Positions 50,486-58,806 are shown, counted from the stretch's first letter. The stretch: DNA of 64,000 nucleotides from Rhizobiaceae bacterium (GCA_028281105.1 JANQKQ010000027.1:1-64000); one strand, 5' to 3'. Made by a program: numbers and translations. Notes: generated by a model not told the origin, from the sequence alone.

Positions 50486-50730
50486 CTGGTTGGTGGCAAA
50501 CCCCATCGATGGCGTATTCGGCTGTCGGTGAACGTGTTCGCGAATCCGCCGGACCGAACACCGGCGAAAGCGAAACAACCGGCGGCGTGGGTAATCGTCG
50601 CCGCAAAATTCTCATAACGCATAGTGCAATGGGGCAGCAACACGTCTAATGCTGGCGCCATCGCTGCCACACAGCCAAACCATCCCGGTCGCCCGCTCCG
50701 GCTGGCCGGCGGATTTTCTGCGGTAGACAC

Positions 50731-51540
50731 ATGAACGAACAGACCATCGTCGGCGCGATCGTGCTCGGCTTCGTCGAGGGGCTCACCGAGTTTCTCCCAG
50801 TCTCGTCGACCGGGCACCTGCTGTTGATTGGCGAGGTGATCGGATTTGAATCGACGGGCAAGGTGTTCGAGGTGCTGATTCAGCTCGGCGCCATCGCCGC
50901 CATCTTCACGGTCTATTTCACCCGCCTGTTGCAACTGGCCCGCGCGCTGCCGAGCGATCCGGTCGCGCGTCGCTTCGTCACCGGGGTGATCGTTGCGTTC
51001 CTGCCGGCGGCGATCATCGGCGCGCTCGGACACAGCTTCATCAAGACGGTGCTGTTCGAAACCCCGGTACTGGTCTGCGTCATGCTGATCCTAGGCGGGA
51101 TCGCCTTGTTGTGGATCGATCGGCTGGCGGTCGAGCCGCGCTATCGCGACGTGATGGAGTTTCCGCTGTCCCTGTGCCTGAAGATCGGAATCTTTCAATG
51201 TCTGGCGCTGATTCCGGGGACTTCGCGCTCGGGTGCGACCATTGCCGGATCGCTGCTGATGGGCGCGGACAAACGTTCAGCGGCCGAGTTTTCGTTTTTT
51301 CTGGCCATGCCGACTATGGCCGGCGCCTTCGTCTTCGATCTGTATGCAAACGTCGACCGGCTCGACGGTTCCGACGCGGCGATCATCGCCATAGGCTTCG
51401 TCACTTCGTTCATCGTCGCGGTGGCCGTGGTTCGTGCCCTTCTTGACTTCGTCTCCCGGCACGGTTTCGCATTCTTCGCCTGGTGGCGGTTGGTTGTCGG
51501 CACGGCCGGGTTGATCTGGTTGGCCGCCGTTCCGGGCTGA
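50731..51540 (+). CDS. uppP: Undecaprenyl-diphosphate phosphatase
   Basis: A 269-residue eight-helix membrane enzyme that recycles the lipid carrier for cell-wall synthesis. The two conserved regions are present: [17 protein letters not shown], with Glu16 and Glu20 of the E-x3-E motif, and [11 protein letters not shown] in the second half. It confers resistance to bacitracin in overproducers. Cyclase gene follows after 3 bases. Confidence 0.96.
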   Translation: MNEQTIVGAIVLGFVEGLTEFLPVSSTGHLLLIGEVIGFESTGKVFEVLIQLGAIAAIFTVYFTRLLQLARALPSDPVARRFVTGVIVAFLPAAIIGALGHSFIKTVLFETPVLVCVMLILGGIALLWIDRLAVEPRYRDVMEFPLSLCLKIGIFQCLALIPGTSRSGATIAGSLLMGADKRSAAEFSFFLAMPTMAGAFVFDLYANVDRLDGSDAAIIAIGFVTSFIVAVAVVRALLDFVSRHGFAFFAWWRLVVGTAGLIWLAAVPG

Positions 51541-51543
51541 CCA

Positions 51544-52719
51544 GTGAAACCGCCCATGGGAACTCGAACGAACGCGGATGAATGGCTGCTGAGCGAAGGC
51601 CGGTCGACAGCCCGGCTGAGCGACCTGCTGACCGGCCTGTGCCTGCGACTGCGCGAGGAGGGCCTGCCGGTGGAACGCTCAACGCTGGGCGCACCGCTGC
51701 TGCACCCGATCGCCCAATCGGCGTTCGCATCCTGGTCGGCAGACGAGGGCGGCAGCGATCATTGGCTCATGTGGACCGCGGAAAACATGCAGACCATGCG
51801 CGATAGCCCGATCTACTCCATGTACAGCGAGGGCAAAGGCCACCGGCTGAAGCTGGAACAGGATGGCGATCGAGACCGGTTTGCCATCGGCAGGGAGCTG
51901 GCCGAGCAAGGCTATACCGAGTATGCCGCGATACCGCTTGCCTTTTCCGACGGGTCGCACAAGGCGTTCACCGCGTGCACCAAGACGCCCGGCGGCTTCC
52001 CGGACGAGCATTACGACCGCCTGGTGGCGCTATGCCCCGCGCTCTCGGCGGTTCTGGAGACCCATGTGCTTCGCAACACCGCGCGCACTTTGCTTGACAC
52101 TTACGTAGGCCGGCGCTCCGGCAGTCAGGTGCTCGACGGCAGGATCGCTCGCGGGGATGGCAGCCACATCACCGCCGTGATCTGGTATTGCGACCTGCGC
52201 GACTTCACCGGCCTATCGACACGGCTGGACAGCCAGGCGCTGCTCGACCGCCTCAACGTCTATTTCGGCGCGGTAAGCGAGGTGTTGAGCGCCCACGACG
52301 GCGAGGTGCTCAAATTCATCGGCGACGCCATCCTGGCGATCTTCCCCGTCGAGCCCGATGCCGCAGGCGCGGTGGCGCGGGCGGAAGCGGCGCTGGGCGA
52401 GCTGATCCAGGCGCGGCAATCCGACGACTGGCCCGCCGAACTCGATTTCGGCGTGGCGCTGCATGTGGGAGATGTGTTCTACGGCAATGTGGGCGGCGCC
52501 GACCGGCTCGATTTCACCGTGATCGGCGCTGCGGTCAACCAGGTCGCACGTATCGAGGGATTATGCTCGCAGCTGAACCGGCAGGTGCTGGTGTCGAAGG
52601 AAATTGCTTCGCTGTCGAAGCGCACATATCGCCTGGCCGGCACCTTCGAACTCAAAGGCATCGATCAGCCCGTGGAAGTGCTCGCGTCTTCTTCCGATTC
52701 CTGGGCGATTCTTTCTTAA
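51544..52719 (+). CDS. Class III adenylate/guanylate cyclase with N-terminal sensory region
   Basis: A 391-residue soluble cyclase. The C-terminal catalytic domain (about 208-385) has metal aspartates Asp217 (WYCDLRDFTG) and Asp261 (KFIGDAILAIF), and the GDVFYGNVGGADRLDFTVIGAAVN block. Residues 1-190 form a separate domain with HWLMWTAENMQTMRDSPIY and YAAIPLAFSDGSHKAF, like a GAF-type sensor; no membrane helix is present. This layout recurs in Rhizobiales, which carry many such cyclases. It begins 3 bases after uppP and is closed by a large inverted repeat. Confidence 0.87.
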   Translation: MKPPMGTRTNADEWLLSEGRSTARLSDLLTGLCLRLREEGLPVERSTLGAPLLHPIAQSAFASWSADEGGSDHWLMWTAENMQTMRDSPIYSMYSEGKGHRLKLEQDGDRDRFAIGRELAEQGYTEYAAIPLAFSDGSHKAFTACTKTPGGFPDEHYDRLVALCPALSAVLETHVLRNTARTLLDTYVGRRSGSQVLDGRIARGDGSHITAVIWYCDLRDFTGLSTRLDSQALLDRLNVYFGAVSEVLSAHDGEVLKFIGDAILAIFPVEPDAAGAVARAEAALGELIQARQSDDWPAELDFGVALHVGDVFYGNVGGADRLDFTVIGAAVNQVARIEGLCSQLNRQVLVSKEIASLSKRTYRLAGTFELKGIDQPVEVLASSSDSWAILS

Positions 52720-52720
52720 A

Positions 52721-52802
52721 CGGCTCCAGCCCGCTCCCCCTCCCAGCCACCCCACGGCAGTATCCTCGAGAGGGTGGCTGGCCGGGGAGCGGGCCGGAGC
52801 CG
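52721..52802. terminator. Long imperfect inverted repeat between convergent genes
   Basis: The left arm (52721-52753) and right arm (52772-52802) pair over about 28 bases in three blocks: CGGCTCC with GGAGCCG, GCCCGCTCCCC with GGGGAGCGGGC and CCAGCCACCC with GGGTGGCTGG, separated by short bulges, with a loop of about 19 bases. It starts right after the cyclase stop and ends 14 bases before the epimerase stop, fitting a bidirectional transcription end, although no T run is present. Confidence 0.7.
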
Positions 52803-52815
52803 CTCATAAGACCTC

Positions 52816-53787
52816 TCAGGCGTCAACCGGTCGGCTGAACTGCCCGTGCGGGCGGAAGCGCACCAGATAGGAGGGCAGGACCGAAGCCATGGTGCGCGGG
52901 GTGACGCCAATTCCTTCCAGCGTACGCTTCTGCCGGATCGCGCCGGCGGAAACGATGTTGTCTTGCCCTAACATGATCACCTGATCGAGCGTGATCGGCG
53001 CGCCGGGCAGCCAGCCTGTCAACCGGGCCACCAGCCGTGCGATCGGCCAGGGGATCGACACGAGGGCGCGTGAGCGGCCGATTTCCGCCAGCATCAGCTC
53101 CATGCATTGGCGGAAGGTGACGATCTCCGGTCCGCCCAATTCATAGCTCCTGCCGTGGGCAAGTCGGCCATCGACAGCACCGGCGATCGCCTCGGCGACG
53201 TCTCCTACATAGACCGGCTGGAAGCGCGTATGGCCGCCGCCGATCAATGGAAGAACCGGCGACAGCTGCGCCATGGCGGCAAACCGGTTGAAAAAGTCGT
53301 CCAGCGGTCCGAAGACGATTGAAGGGCGCACGATCACCGCTTGGCCAGCGGCGCGGCGAACCGCGGCCTCGCCCTCTCCCTTGCTGCGGGCATAGTTCGA
53401 GGCGCTTTGCCGGTCGGCGCCGATGGCGCTCATGTGGACCAGGCGCGCGCCGGCCTTGCGCGCCGCCTTGGCGATGGCGCGCGCGCCTTCCACATGCACC
53501 GCATCAAAGCGCTGTTTGCCGCTCTCGCCCAGTATACCGACCAGATTGACCACCGCGTGTGCGCCATCGACGGCGCGCTCGACTGACCAGTCGATTCGTA
53601 CATTGGCCTGTACGGCATGAATCTGACCCAGTTCTCCCAGCGGGCGCAGATGTCCGGCAAGATCCGGCCGACGCACCGCCGCGCGCACCCGGTATCCCCG
53701 CCTGGCCAGCGCGGAAACCACGTGGCGGCCGACGAAGCCCGACCCGCCAAATACGGTGACGGTTCTTCCGCCGTGGAACGATGTCAT
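52816..53787 (-). CDS. NDUFA9-like NAD-dependent epimerase (complex I-associated)
   Basis: A 323-residue atypical SDR. The dinucleotide loop is VFGGSGFVGRHVVSAL, followed by VNLVGILGESGKQ and ARLVHMSAIGADRQSASNYARSK, all hallmarks of the NDUFA9 (39-kDa complex I subunit) group. In bacteria it is thought to help complex I assembly or quinone-related metabolism. The ATG at 53787 gives MTSFHGGRTVTVFGG; earlier in-frame sequence is not conserved. The neighbourhood with uppP is common in alphaproteobacteria. Confidence 0.9.
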   Translation of the reverse strand: MTSFHGGRTVTVFGGSGFVGRHVVSALARRGYRVRAAVRRPDLAGHLRPLGELGQIHAVQANVRIDWSVERAVDGAHAVVNLVGILGESGKQRFDAVHVEGARAIAKAARKAGARLVHMSAIGADRQSASNYARSKGEGEAAVRRAAGQAVIVRPSIVFGPLDDFFNRFAAMAQLSPVLPLIGGGHTRFQPVYVGDVAEAIAGAVDGRLAHGRSYELGGPEIVTFRQCMELMLAEIGRSRALVSIPWPIARLVARLTGWLPGAPITLDQVIMLGQDNIVSAGAIRQKRTLEGIGVTPRTMASVLPSYLVRFRPHGQFSRPVDA

Positions 53788-53966
53788 CGTGCTCGCCTTT
53801 CCAGTCCACCAATGCTGCCAGCCCGAAGAATGCGAAGTGGGTCGATCCGCTGGTCCACCAGGCTGCCGCATTCAAAAAAGCCGGTGATTCAATAGCACGT
53901 TTGCCGGCGATTGAAAGCGCGCCGGCCGTCGACCTGGCAGGTGGGCCATGGCGCGAGGCATTGCCG

Positions 53967-53995
53967 TTGACAGCCCCTCAACCGAGCCTTAAAGG
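53967..53995 (+). promoter_or_regulatory. Promoter of the tRNA-Leu gene
   Basis: A perfect -35 element TTGACA (53967-53972), a 17-base spacer and a weak -10 element TAAAGG (53990-53995) lie 13 bases before the mature tRNA start, the expected spacing for a short leader. Confidence 0.7.
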
Positions 53996-54008
53996 TCTGG
54001 CCCTGCCT

Positions 54009-54095
54009 GCCCAGGTGGCGGAACTGGTAGACGCGCTAGCTTCAGGTGCTAGTGATCGAAAGGTCGTGGAGGTTCGAGTCCTCTCCTGGGCACCA
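54009..54095 (+). tRNA. tRNA-Leu (anticodon CAG)
   Basis: An 87-base tRNA with encoded CCA (54093-54095). The acceptor stem pairs GCCCAGG (54009-54015) with CCTGGGC (54085-54091). The anticodon stem CTAGC/GCTAG encloses the loop TTCAGGT with anticodon CAG, and a long variable arm plus the T-arm GGTTCGAGTCC identify a class II leucine tRNA. It decodes CUG. A degraded integrase gene begins about 165 bases downstream, so the 3' end has probably served as an attachment site. Confidence 0.97.
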
Positions 54096-54185
54096 CATCA
54101 GCTTCTCAGAGCTGCTCATTTCGCTCCAAACTCATTGATTTTTCTTCCGTTTTTGTGTTCATCTGATGAACATACCGGAACGCGC

Positions 54186-54258
54186 GATACCCCCGTTTCG
54201 CCACCAGAAGTGGGGTACTTTTTGGGGTATCCGCAGTGAGTTTGCGCAGAGATACCCC
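54186..54258. repeat. Four GGGGTA(TC) repeats, candidate integrase arm sites
   Basis: GATACCCC occurs at 54186-54193 and 54251-54258, and in the opposite orientation GGGGTA at 54212-54217 and GGGGTATC at 54224-54231. They lie between the tRNA and the integrase remnant, where arm-type binding sites of tRNA-targeting integrases are normally found. Confidence 0.55.
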
Positions 54259-54260
54259 AG

Positions 54261-54780
54261 TTGCCCCTTTCGGAATTTGCGATTCGAAAGGCGAAGCCCA
54301 GGCCCAAACCATACAAGCTGTATGACGGTTTGGGCCTGTTTGCTCGTCAACCCAGACGGCTCCAAGCTGTGGCGGCAGAAATATGTGCACCTCGGCGAAG
54401 AGCGCCTGCTGACCCACGGTGCTTACCCAGCTGCATCGCTGGCAAAGGCCAGGCGGAAACGAGAGGTCGAGCGCGAACAGCTGGCCGATGGCCTCGACCC
54501 AGCCACGCAGAAGAAGCTGGAGCAGCAGTAAGCCGAAGTGGCTTCACGCACCACGTTCAAGCTGGTGGTCGAGGAGTACCTGGACGCTTGCCAGGAGCGT
54601 GAGCTGGCTCCCGCCGCCACGAGCAGGAAGCGGTGGTATCTGCTGGACCTGGCCAAGCCGATCCACAACCGGCCCATCAACGAGATCAACCCGGCCGAGG
54701 TGCTGTATCTCCTGAAGAGCATCGAAAAGAGCGGCCGGCGAGAAACCGCCAAGAAGATGCGCGGCGGACACTGGTTCGCA
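54261..54780 (+). pseudogene. Degraded tyrosine integrase (P4-type), N-terminal remnant
   Basis: Reading from TTG at 54261 gives LSEFAIRKAKPRPKPYKLYDGLGLF, the start of the arm-binding domain (DUF4102) of P4-like integrases. Around 54340 the similarity moves to another frame (NPDGSKLWRQKY, then LTHGAYPAASLAKAR), showing a frameshift. An in-frame TAA at 54529-54531 then interrupts it, and the core-binding part resumes (TTFKLVVEEYLDACQ to ETAKKMRG). It ends near 54770, before the catalytic domain with its Arg-His-Arg-Tyr residues. It is therefore broken by one frameshift, one stop and a 3' truncation. It records a past insertion at the tRNA-Leu gene. Confidence 0.87.
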
Positions 54781-54784
54781 GGTT

Positions 54785-55213
54785 TTATGCAGAACTCTGG
54801 CGCTCGCGATGACATACTTCGGCGATCGTGGTCGCGGCCAGCCGCTCGATAAGGGTACGCTCGACGTCGGCCATGACGTCTGAAACACGTTTGCGCAATG
54901 CGAGTTCGACTGAGCAGCCAGGCGCGTCGCTTTCATTCCCCGTCGTCACCAGTCGCTCATCCAAAGCAAGATATACATCGGCAAGCGTGATCGCTTGAGG
55001 GGATCGGGCAAGCCGCCATCCACCGGAATGCCCTTTCTCCGAGATCAACAAACCCGCCTCACGCAATCGCCCCAACACGCGCCGTACAACCACCGCATTG
55101 GTGCCGGCGTGCCGGGCCATTTGCGCCGATGTCTGCACGCGATCGGGCTCGCCCGCCATGTGACCAAGCGTATGAAGGGCCAGAGAAAGGCGGCTGTTTC
55201 GTTTCACAATCAT
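54785..55213 (-). CDS. Rrf2-family transcriptional regulator
   Basis: A 142-residue Rrf2 winged-helix protein (KRNSRLSLALHTLGHMA; TNAVVVRRVLGRLREAGLL; GHSGGWRLAR). Only two cysteines remain in the sensor half (Cys99, Cys134), so a typical three-cysteine iron-sulfur site as in RirA, IscR or NsrR is absent, and it may use another signal. It is divergent from the CobW-type GTPase gene, with a palindrome between them. Its stop lies about 15 bases after the broken end of the integrase. Confidence 0.88.
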   Translation of the reverse strand: MIVKRNSRLSLALHTLGHMAGEPDRVQTSAQMARHAGTNAVVVRRVLGRLREAGLLISEKGHSGGWRLARSPQAITLADVYLALDERLVTTGNESDAPGCSVELALRKRVSDVMADVERTLIERLAATTIAEVCHRERQSSA

Positions 55214-55263
55214 GCTCTGTTCGGATTGGGCCCAAACGTAACAAATTGAGTTGCATGTATCTA

Positions 55264-55280
55264 GTAACTTAGCTAGTTAC
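55264..55280. promoter_or_regulatory. Candidate operator between the Rrf2 and CobW-type genes
   Basis: GTAACT and AGTTAC form a perfect inverted repeat with a five-base spacer; the words CTAGTAACT and CTAGTTAC also repeat. It lies 51 bases before the Rrf2 start and 31 before the GTPase start, in an A/T-rich stretch. Binding by the adjacent Rrf2 protein, or by Zur, is an inference. Confidence 0.45.
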
Positions 55281-55310
55281 GTGACCTGCCCCTTCCCTGG
55301 AGACGCAATC

Positions 55311-56522
55311 ATGTCCGATACCCGCCTTCCGGTGACGGTTTTGTCCGGCTTTCTGGGCGCCGGCAAGACCACGCTTCTCAACCGCGTTTTGAACAATCGC
55401 GATGGTCGTCGTGTGGCCGTCATTGTCAACGACATGTCCGAGGTCAATATCGACGCCGATCTGGTGCGCGCTGATACGCAACTCAGCCGCACCGATGAAA
55501 CGCTGGTCGAGATGTCCAACGGGTGCATCTGTTGCACCCTGCGCGATGACCTTCTGGCAGAGGTTCGTCGTCTGGCCTGCGAAGATCGGTTTGATTATCT
55601 GCTGATTGAATCGACCGGCATTTCGGAGCCGCTGCCCGTTGCCGCCACATTCGAGTTTCGTGACGAAGAGGGACTCAGCCTGTCCGATGTGTCCCGTCTC
55701 GATACCATGGTGACGGTGGTCGATGCGGTCAATCTGCTGCAAGACTTCTCATCCCATGACTTTCTCCACGATCGCGGTGAAACGCTCGGCGAAGAAGATG
55801 AGCGCACGCTTGTCCACCTGCTGACCGACCAGATCGAGTTTGCCGACGTGGTCATCCTTAACAAGGTGACCGATGCGGGGCCGCAGCGCGTGGACGCGGC
55901 GCGCAAAATCATCCGCAGCTTGAACGCCGATGCCCGGATCATCGAGACGGATCATTCAGACGTGGACGCCGGCGCCATTCTCGATACCAGGATGTTTGAT
56001 TTCCAGAAGGCCCATGAGCACCCCCTGTGGGCAAAGGAGCTGTACGGCTTTGCCGACCATGTGCCGGAAACGGAGGAATACGGCGTTGCCTCCTTTGTCT
56101 ATCGGGCCCGTCGGCCTTTCGTGCCGGAAAAAATCCAAAGGCTGCTCACCGAGGCCCTGCCCGGTGTCATCCGCGCAAAGGGGCATTTCTGGATCGCGTC
56201 CCGGCCGCAATGGGTTGCTGAATTCTCGCTTGCCGGTGCGCTGTCGTCGATCTCGCCATTGGGTCAATGGTGGGCCAGCGTGCCTGAAGCGCAAAGGCCT
56301 ACCCATGAGACCGCGCGCGCCTATATGCAGGCCCATTGGCAGGAGCCTTGGGGAGATCGGCGCCAGGAGCTTGTCTTTATCGGCGCGGGAATAGACTGGG
56401 CTGATTTGAAAGCGCGTCTGGATGCCTGTCTGGTGCCGGTGTCGCAGGCGCCCGGGCCGGACGATCTGCCAAACTACCGCGATCCATTTCCCATTTGGCG
56501 ACGCGCGGACCAAGCGGCATGA
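55311..56522 (+). CDS. COG0523/CobW-family GTPase (putative metallochaperone)
   Basis: A 403-residue P-loop GTPase. The Walker A motif is GFLGAGKT (13-20), the metal-binding motif is GCICC (71-75), and EST-G-ISEP and a C-terminal CobW domain ([12 protein letters not shown] to the end) follow. COG0523 proteins insert or deliver metals, often zinc in zinc-poor conditions or cobalt for cobalamin; this subfamily, paired with DUF1826, is not characterised for me. The ATG at 55311 ([16 protein letters not shown]) is preferred to an upstream ATG. It overlaps the DUF1826 gene by 4 bases. Confidence 0.92.
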   Translation: MSDTRLPVTVLSGFLGAGKTTLLNRVLNNRDGRRVAVIVNDMSEVNIDADLVRADTQLSRTDETLVEMSNGCICCTLRDDLLAEVRRLACEDRFDYLLIESTGISEPLPVAATFEFRDEEGLSLSDVSRLDTMVTVVDAVNLLQDFSSHDFLHDRGETLGEEDERTLVHLLTDQIEFADVVILNKVTDAGPQRVDAARKIIRSLNADARIIETDHSDVDAGAILDTRMFDFQKAHEHPLWAKELYGFADHVPETEEYGVASFVYRARRPFVPEKIQRLLTEALPGVIRAKGHFWIASRPQWVAEFSLAGALSSISPLGQWWASVPEAQRPTHETARAYMQAHWQEPWGDRRQELVFIGAGIDWADLKARLDACLVPVSQAPGPDDLPNYRDPFPIWRRADQAA

Positions 56523-57157
56523 GTGCCCTTCTTCGCCAAACACCCACTCCAACCGCATATGATGAAGCAGATTGTGTCACCATCCTTGCAGGGCCAGACG
56601 CCCTTGACGCCATTGGGAAGCCGAGTTGCGCGGCCGCCATCTGGCAAAGGACGCCATTGCCTGACTTCCAGTCATGGATAGACGGCCTGGCGCCAGACCA
56701 CCTGCCTGAGGGTCGGCTGGTCCTCAGGCCGGAAGCGACCTGTGACGCGGTACACCAGCTCTGCGAGGTCGCGCAGATGCCGAATGCGCCTGAGCGCGAT
56801 CTGCTGATCAACGATATCACCGCACTGGCGGATCTTTTTTGCGAGAGGATGCGCGCTTCTTATCTGCGGCTGCGGTTGGACAGGGTCACGAACAATGCCT
56901 GTTCCAAGTTCCACAAAGACGCCATCCGCGTACGGCTGGTTTGCACCTATCGGGGCACGGGAACGCAGTTTGGCGTTTCCAAAAATGGCGAAGAGCCCCG
57001 CCACATATCAACCGTGCCGACCGGTTCACCAATGCTGATGCGCGGAACGCTCTGGCCTGAAACGCCTCAATCAGGGCTTCTGCACCGCTCCCCGCCAATT
57101 GAGGGCACTGGTGAAACGCGCTTCGTGCTCGTTCTGGATCCTACTTCTGATCCGTAG
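56519..57157 (+). CDS. DUF1826 domain-containing protein
   Basis: A 212-residue soluble protein of the DUF1826 family, coupled by an ATGA overlap to the CobW-type GTPase gene. Conserved blocks include [33 protein letters not shown] and the C-terminal [21 protein letters not shown]. The pattern His132-x-Asp134, His189 and Arg201 resembles the metal- and co-substrate-binding residues of Fe(II)/2-oxoglutarate oxygenases, suggesting a cupin-like metal enzyme; this has not been shown. The partner GTPase could load its metal. Confidence 0.87.
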   Translation: MSALLRQTPTPTAYDEADCVTILAGPDALDAIGKPSCAAAIWQRTPLPDFQSWIDGLAPDHLPEGRLVLRPEATCDAVHQLCEVAQMPNAPERDLLINDITALADLFCERMRASYLRLRLDRVTNNACSKFHKDAIRVRLVCTYRGTGTQFGVSKNGEEPRHISTVPTGSPMLMRGTLWPETPQSGLLHRSPPIEGTGETRFVLVLDPTSDP

Positions 57158-57165
57158 GAGGAGGT

Positions 57166-57327
57166 ATGGCGGCGGCCGCGGTTCCGTTGTTGTCGGAACG
57201 CATGACCATCTGGCGCACCGATGGCCTTGCGCTTGGATTTGTCGGCGTCGTCGTTCTGGTCTGGCCGCAACTCTGTGCCGTGTGCCGGACGGCATGGGCA
57301 CCGCTGAGCAAATCCTCACAAGGGTAG
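57166..57327 (+). pseudogene. Possible EamA-type transporter fragment
   Basis: A 53-residue reading frame follows a strong GGAGGAGGT site. Its middle (SERMTIWRTDGLALGFVGVVVLVWP) resembles the central linker and helix of EamA/DMT transporters, but one helix is all that remains and the tail is not conserved. It overlaps the 3' end of the Lrp-like gene. Probably a relic; a small translated peptide is possible. Confidence 0.4.
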
Positions 57328-57735
57328 CGCAAATGAATATTTCGGCTCGGAAACGACGAAGGACGAGTTAGCATCCTGAAAGTATGGCAGGTTACCGAGA
57401 CGCTCGCGGAAGAAATATTCGTAATCGGAGAAAGACGGGACCACGACCCGCATGCGATAAGCATTCTCCGTTGAGATCAGCTGAAGCTCCTGAACCTCGG
57501 TCAGCCGCATAGCGGCTGCTTCAAACTCCAGAAGGCGGTCGGCTGCATTCTCGCTGAGTTTTACACGTATGAATGCCGTGAGATCGAAACCCAACAGTTT
57601 TCGATTTAGCACAGCCACCTGTCTCTCAATGACGCCGCTCTCATTCAAATGGTTGATCCGGCGCCAGCAAGGCGCCTGCGAAAGACCGCACTGCTCCGCC
57701 ACAGCTCGAACCGACTGAGATGAGTCAGCCTGCAT
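57316..57735 (-). pseudogene. Lrp/AsnC-family regulator, 5'-truncated
   Basis: From an internal ATG at 57735 the sequence reads MQADSSQSVRAVAEQCGLSQ, the Lrp helix-turn-helix, then the ligand-binding RAM domain through EPKYSFALPL. The normal N-terminus (about 10-14 residues with the Asp-x-x-Asp-x-x-IL helix) is missing: upstream the frame runs antisense through a hydrolase fragment and has no Lrp similarity. Possible translation from the ATG would give 139 residues. The missing helix makes function doubtful. The break coincides with the start of the hydrolase fragment. Confidence 0.78.
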
Positions 57736-58107
57736 GATGCGCTGGCCGGCTACAGCCCGGTCTCGGTGACCGGCTACTGCCTGGGCGGCTCGGTGGCGTT
57801 TGCGGCCGCCACACGGCTCGACGGGTTCCTGTGCGCCATCCCCTATTACGGCGGCAAGATCGCGGGCATGAAGGACGAAAAGGCCCGCTGCCCGCTGATG
57901 ATGTATTTCGGTTCGCGCGATCACTCCATTCCAATGGAGGATGTCGAGGCGATCCGCGGCGCCCAGCCGGACGCACAGATACACGTCTTCGACGCCGAGC
58001 ACGGCTTCATGTGCGATTACCGGGCCACTTACGACGCGCAGGCGGCCAAGACGGCCTGGATGCAGACCATCGCTTATCTTGACGGGATGTGCGGCGCGTC
58101 GCGATGA
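57736..58107 (+). pseudogene. Dienelactone hydrolase family protein, C-terminal fragment
   Basis: The last 123 residues of a dienelactone hydrolase-like alpha/beta hydrolase: GYCLGGSVAF with the nucleophile Cys, FGSRDHSIP with the acidic residue and DAEHGFMCDY with His. About the first half (the N-terminal sheet) is gone, and no start codon with a ribosome site precedes it. The break is at the same point where the Lrp-like gene is cut. It ends 12 bases before the GntR stop and probably belonged to the catabolic cluster to the right. Confidence 0.85.
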
Positions 58108-58119
58108 TGTGCGCAGGCG

Positions 58120-58806
58120 TTACCGCGCATCCGTAAACGGCATCCGGGACGCCAGCAGAATCTCGGTGGTTCTGTTCAGGTGATCTTTCATATGCCGCAA
58201 TGCGCCATCCATGTCGCGGGCTAGGGTCGCATCGACGATCATGGCGTGTTCGGCCGCCACGTCGCGGTCGGTTTCATCGGCTGGTCCCGACAGCCGGCGA
58301 TAGCGCTCGGACTGGATGTAGAGCTGGTGGCGCAGGCGCAGCCACCACGTGTTGGTGCATGCCGAGGTCAGTTGGTCGTGAAACTCCTCGTGGAGTTTGT
58401 GCCAACGTCGAACCTCCGGTTTTCCCAGAAGGTCATAGACATGGCCCAGGGAACTCAGCCGATGATGCACCGAGAGTACGCGGCCTTCCCATTCCAGGTC
58501 CCCGTTCTCTATTGACTGGGCGAGGCACCGTCCTTCCACCTCGATGCGGACCTCGGTCAAGTCCTTCAGGTCGCGGCGCGAGATGGGCGCCACCACGAAG
58601 CCCTTTTGCGGCACCGCAATGACCAGGCCCTCCGCAGTCAGACGCGACAGCGCTTCGCGCGTGGCGCCGGAACTGACATTCAACTCGCGGCTCAGGTGAT
58701 CGATCCGCAGCTTCTCGCCGGGGGCGTAGCGGGCGTCGACGATGGCGTCGCGAAGCTGCTCGTATGTCTGCGCCGTCCGGCTCTTATGCTCCGCCACCAC
58801 ATTCAT
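58120..58806 (-). CDS. GntR-family regulator (FadR/FCD type)
   Basis: A 228-residue regulator with an N-terminal winged helix (TYEQLRDAIVDARYAPGEKLRIDHLSRELNVSSGATREALSRL) and an all-helical FCD ligand domain with metal-binding histidines (HEEFHDQL; EHAMIVDA). FCD regulators respond to small carboxylic acids. It is divergent from the hydrolase/monooxygenase/TRAP operon and likely controls it. The 124-base space has an A/T-rich block with palindrome TATTGCAATA (58854-58863). The ATG at 58806 is chosen over an upstream ATG. Confidence 0.9.
   Translation of the reverse strand: MNVVAEHKSRTAQTYEQLRDAIVDARYAPGEKLRIDHLSRELNVSSGATREALSRLTAEGLVIAVPQKGFVVAPISRRDLKDLTEVRIEVEGRCLAQSIENGDLEWEGRVLSVHHRLSSLGHVYDLLGKPEVRRWHKLHEEFHDQLTSACTNTWWLRLRHQLYIQSERYRRLSGPADETDRDVAAEHAMIVDATLARDMDGALRHMKDHLNRTTEILLASRMPFTDAR

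Noticed and set aside
57158..57735. Second attachment site (copy of the tRNA-Leu 3' end)
   Set aside because: No stretch resembling the last 20 bases of the tRNA was found near the right end of the inserted segment.
57316..58002. A single 228-residue Lrp-like gene
   Set aside because: Only the part below 57735 is Lrp; the rest is the antisense of a dienelactone hydrolase fragment. Annotated as a truncated regulator instead.
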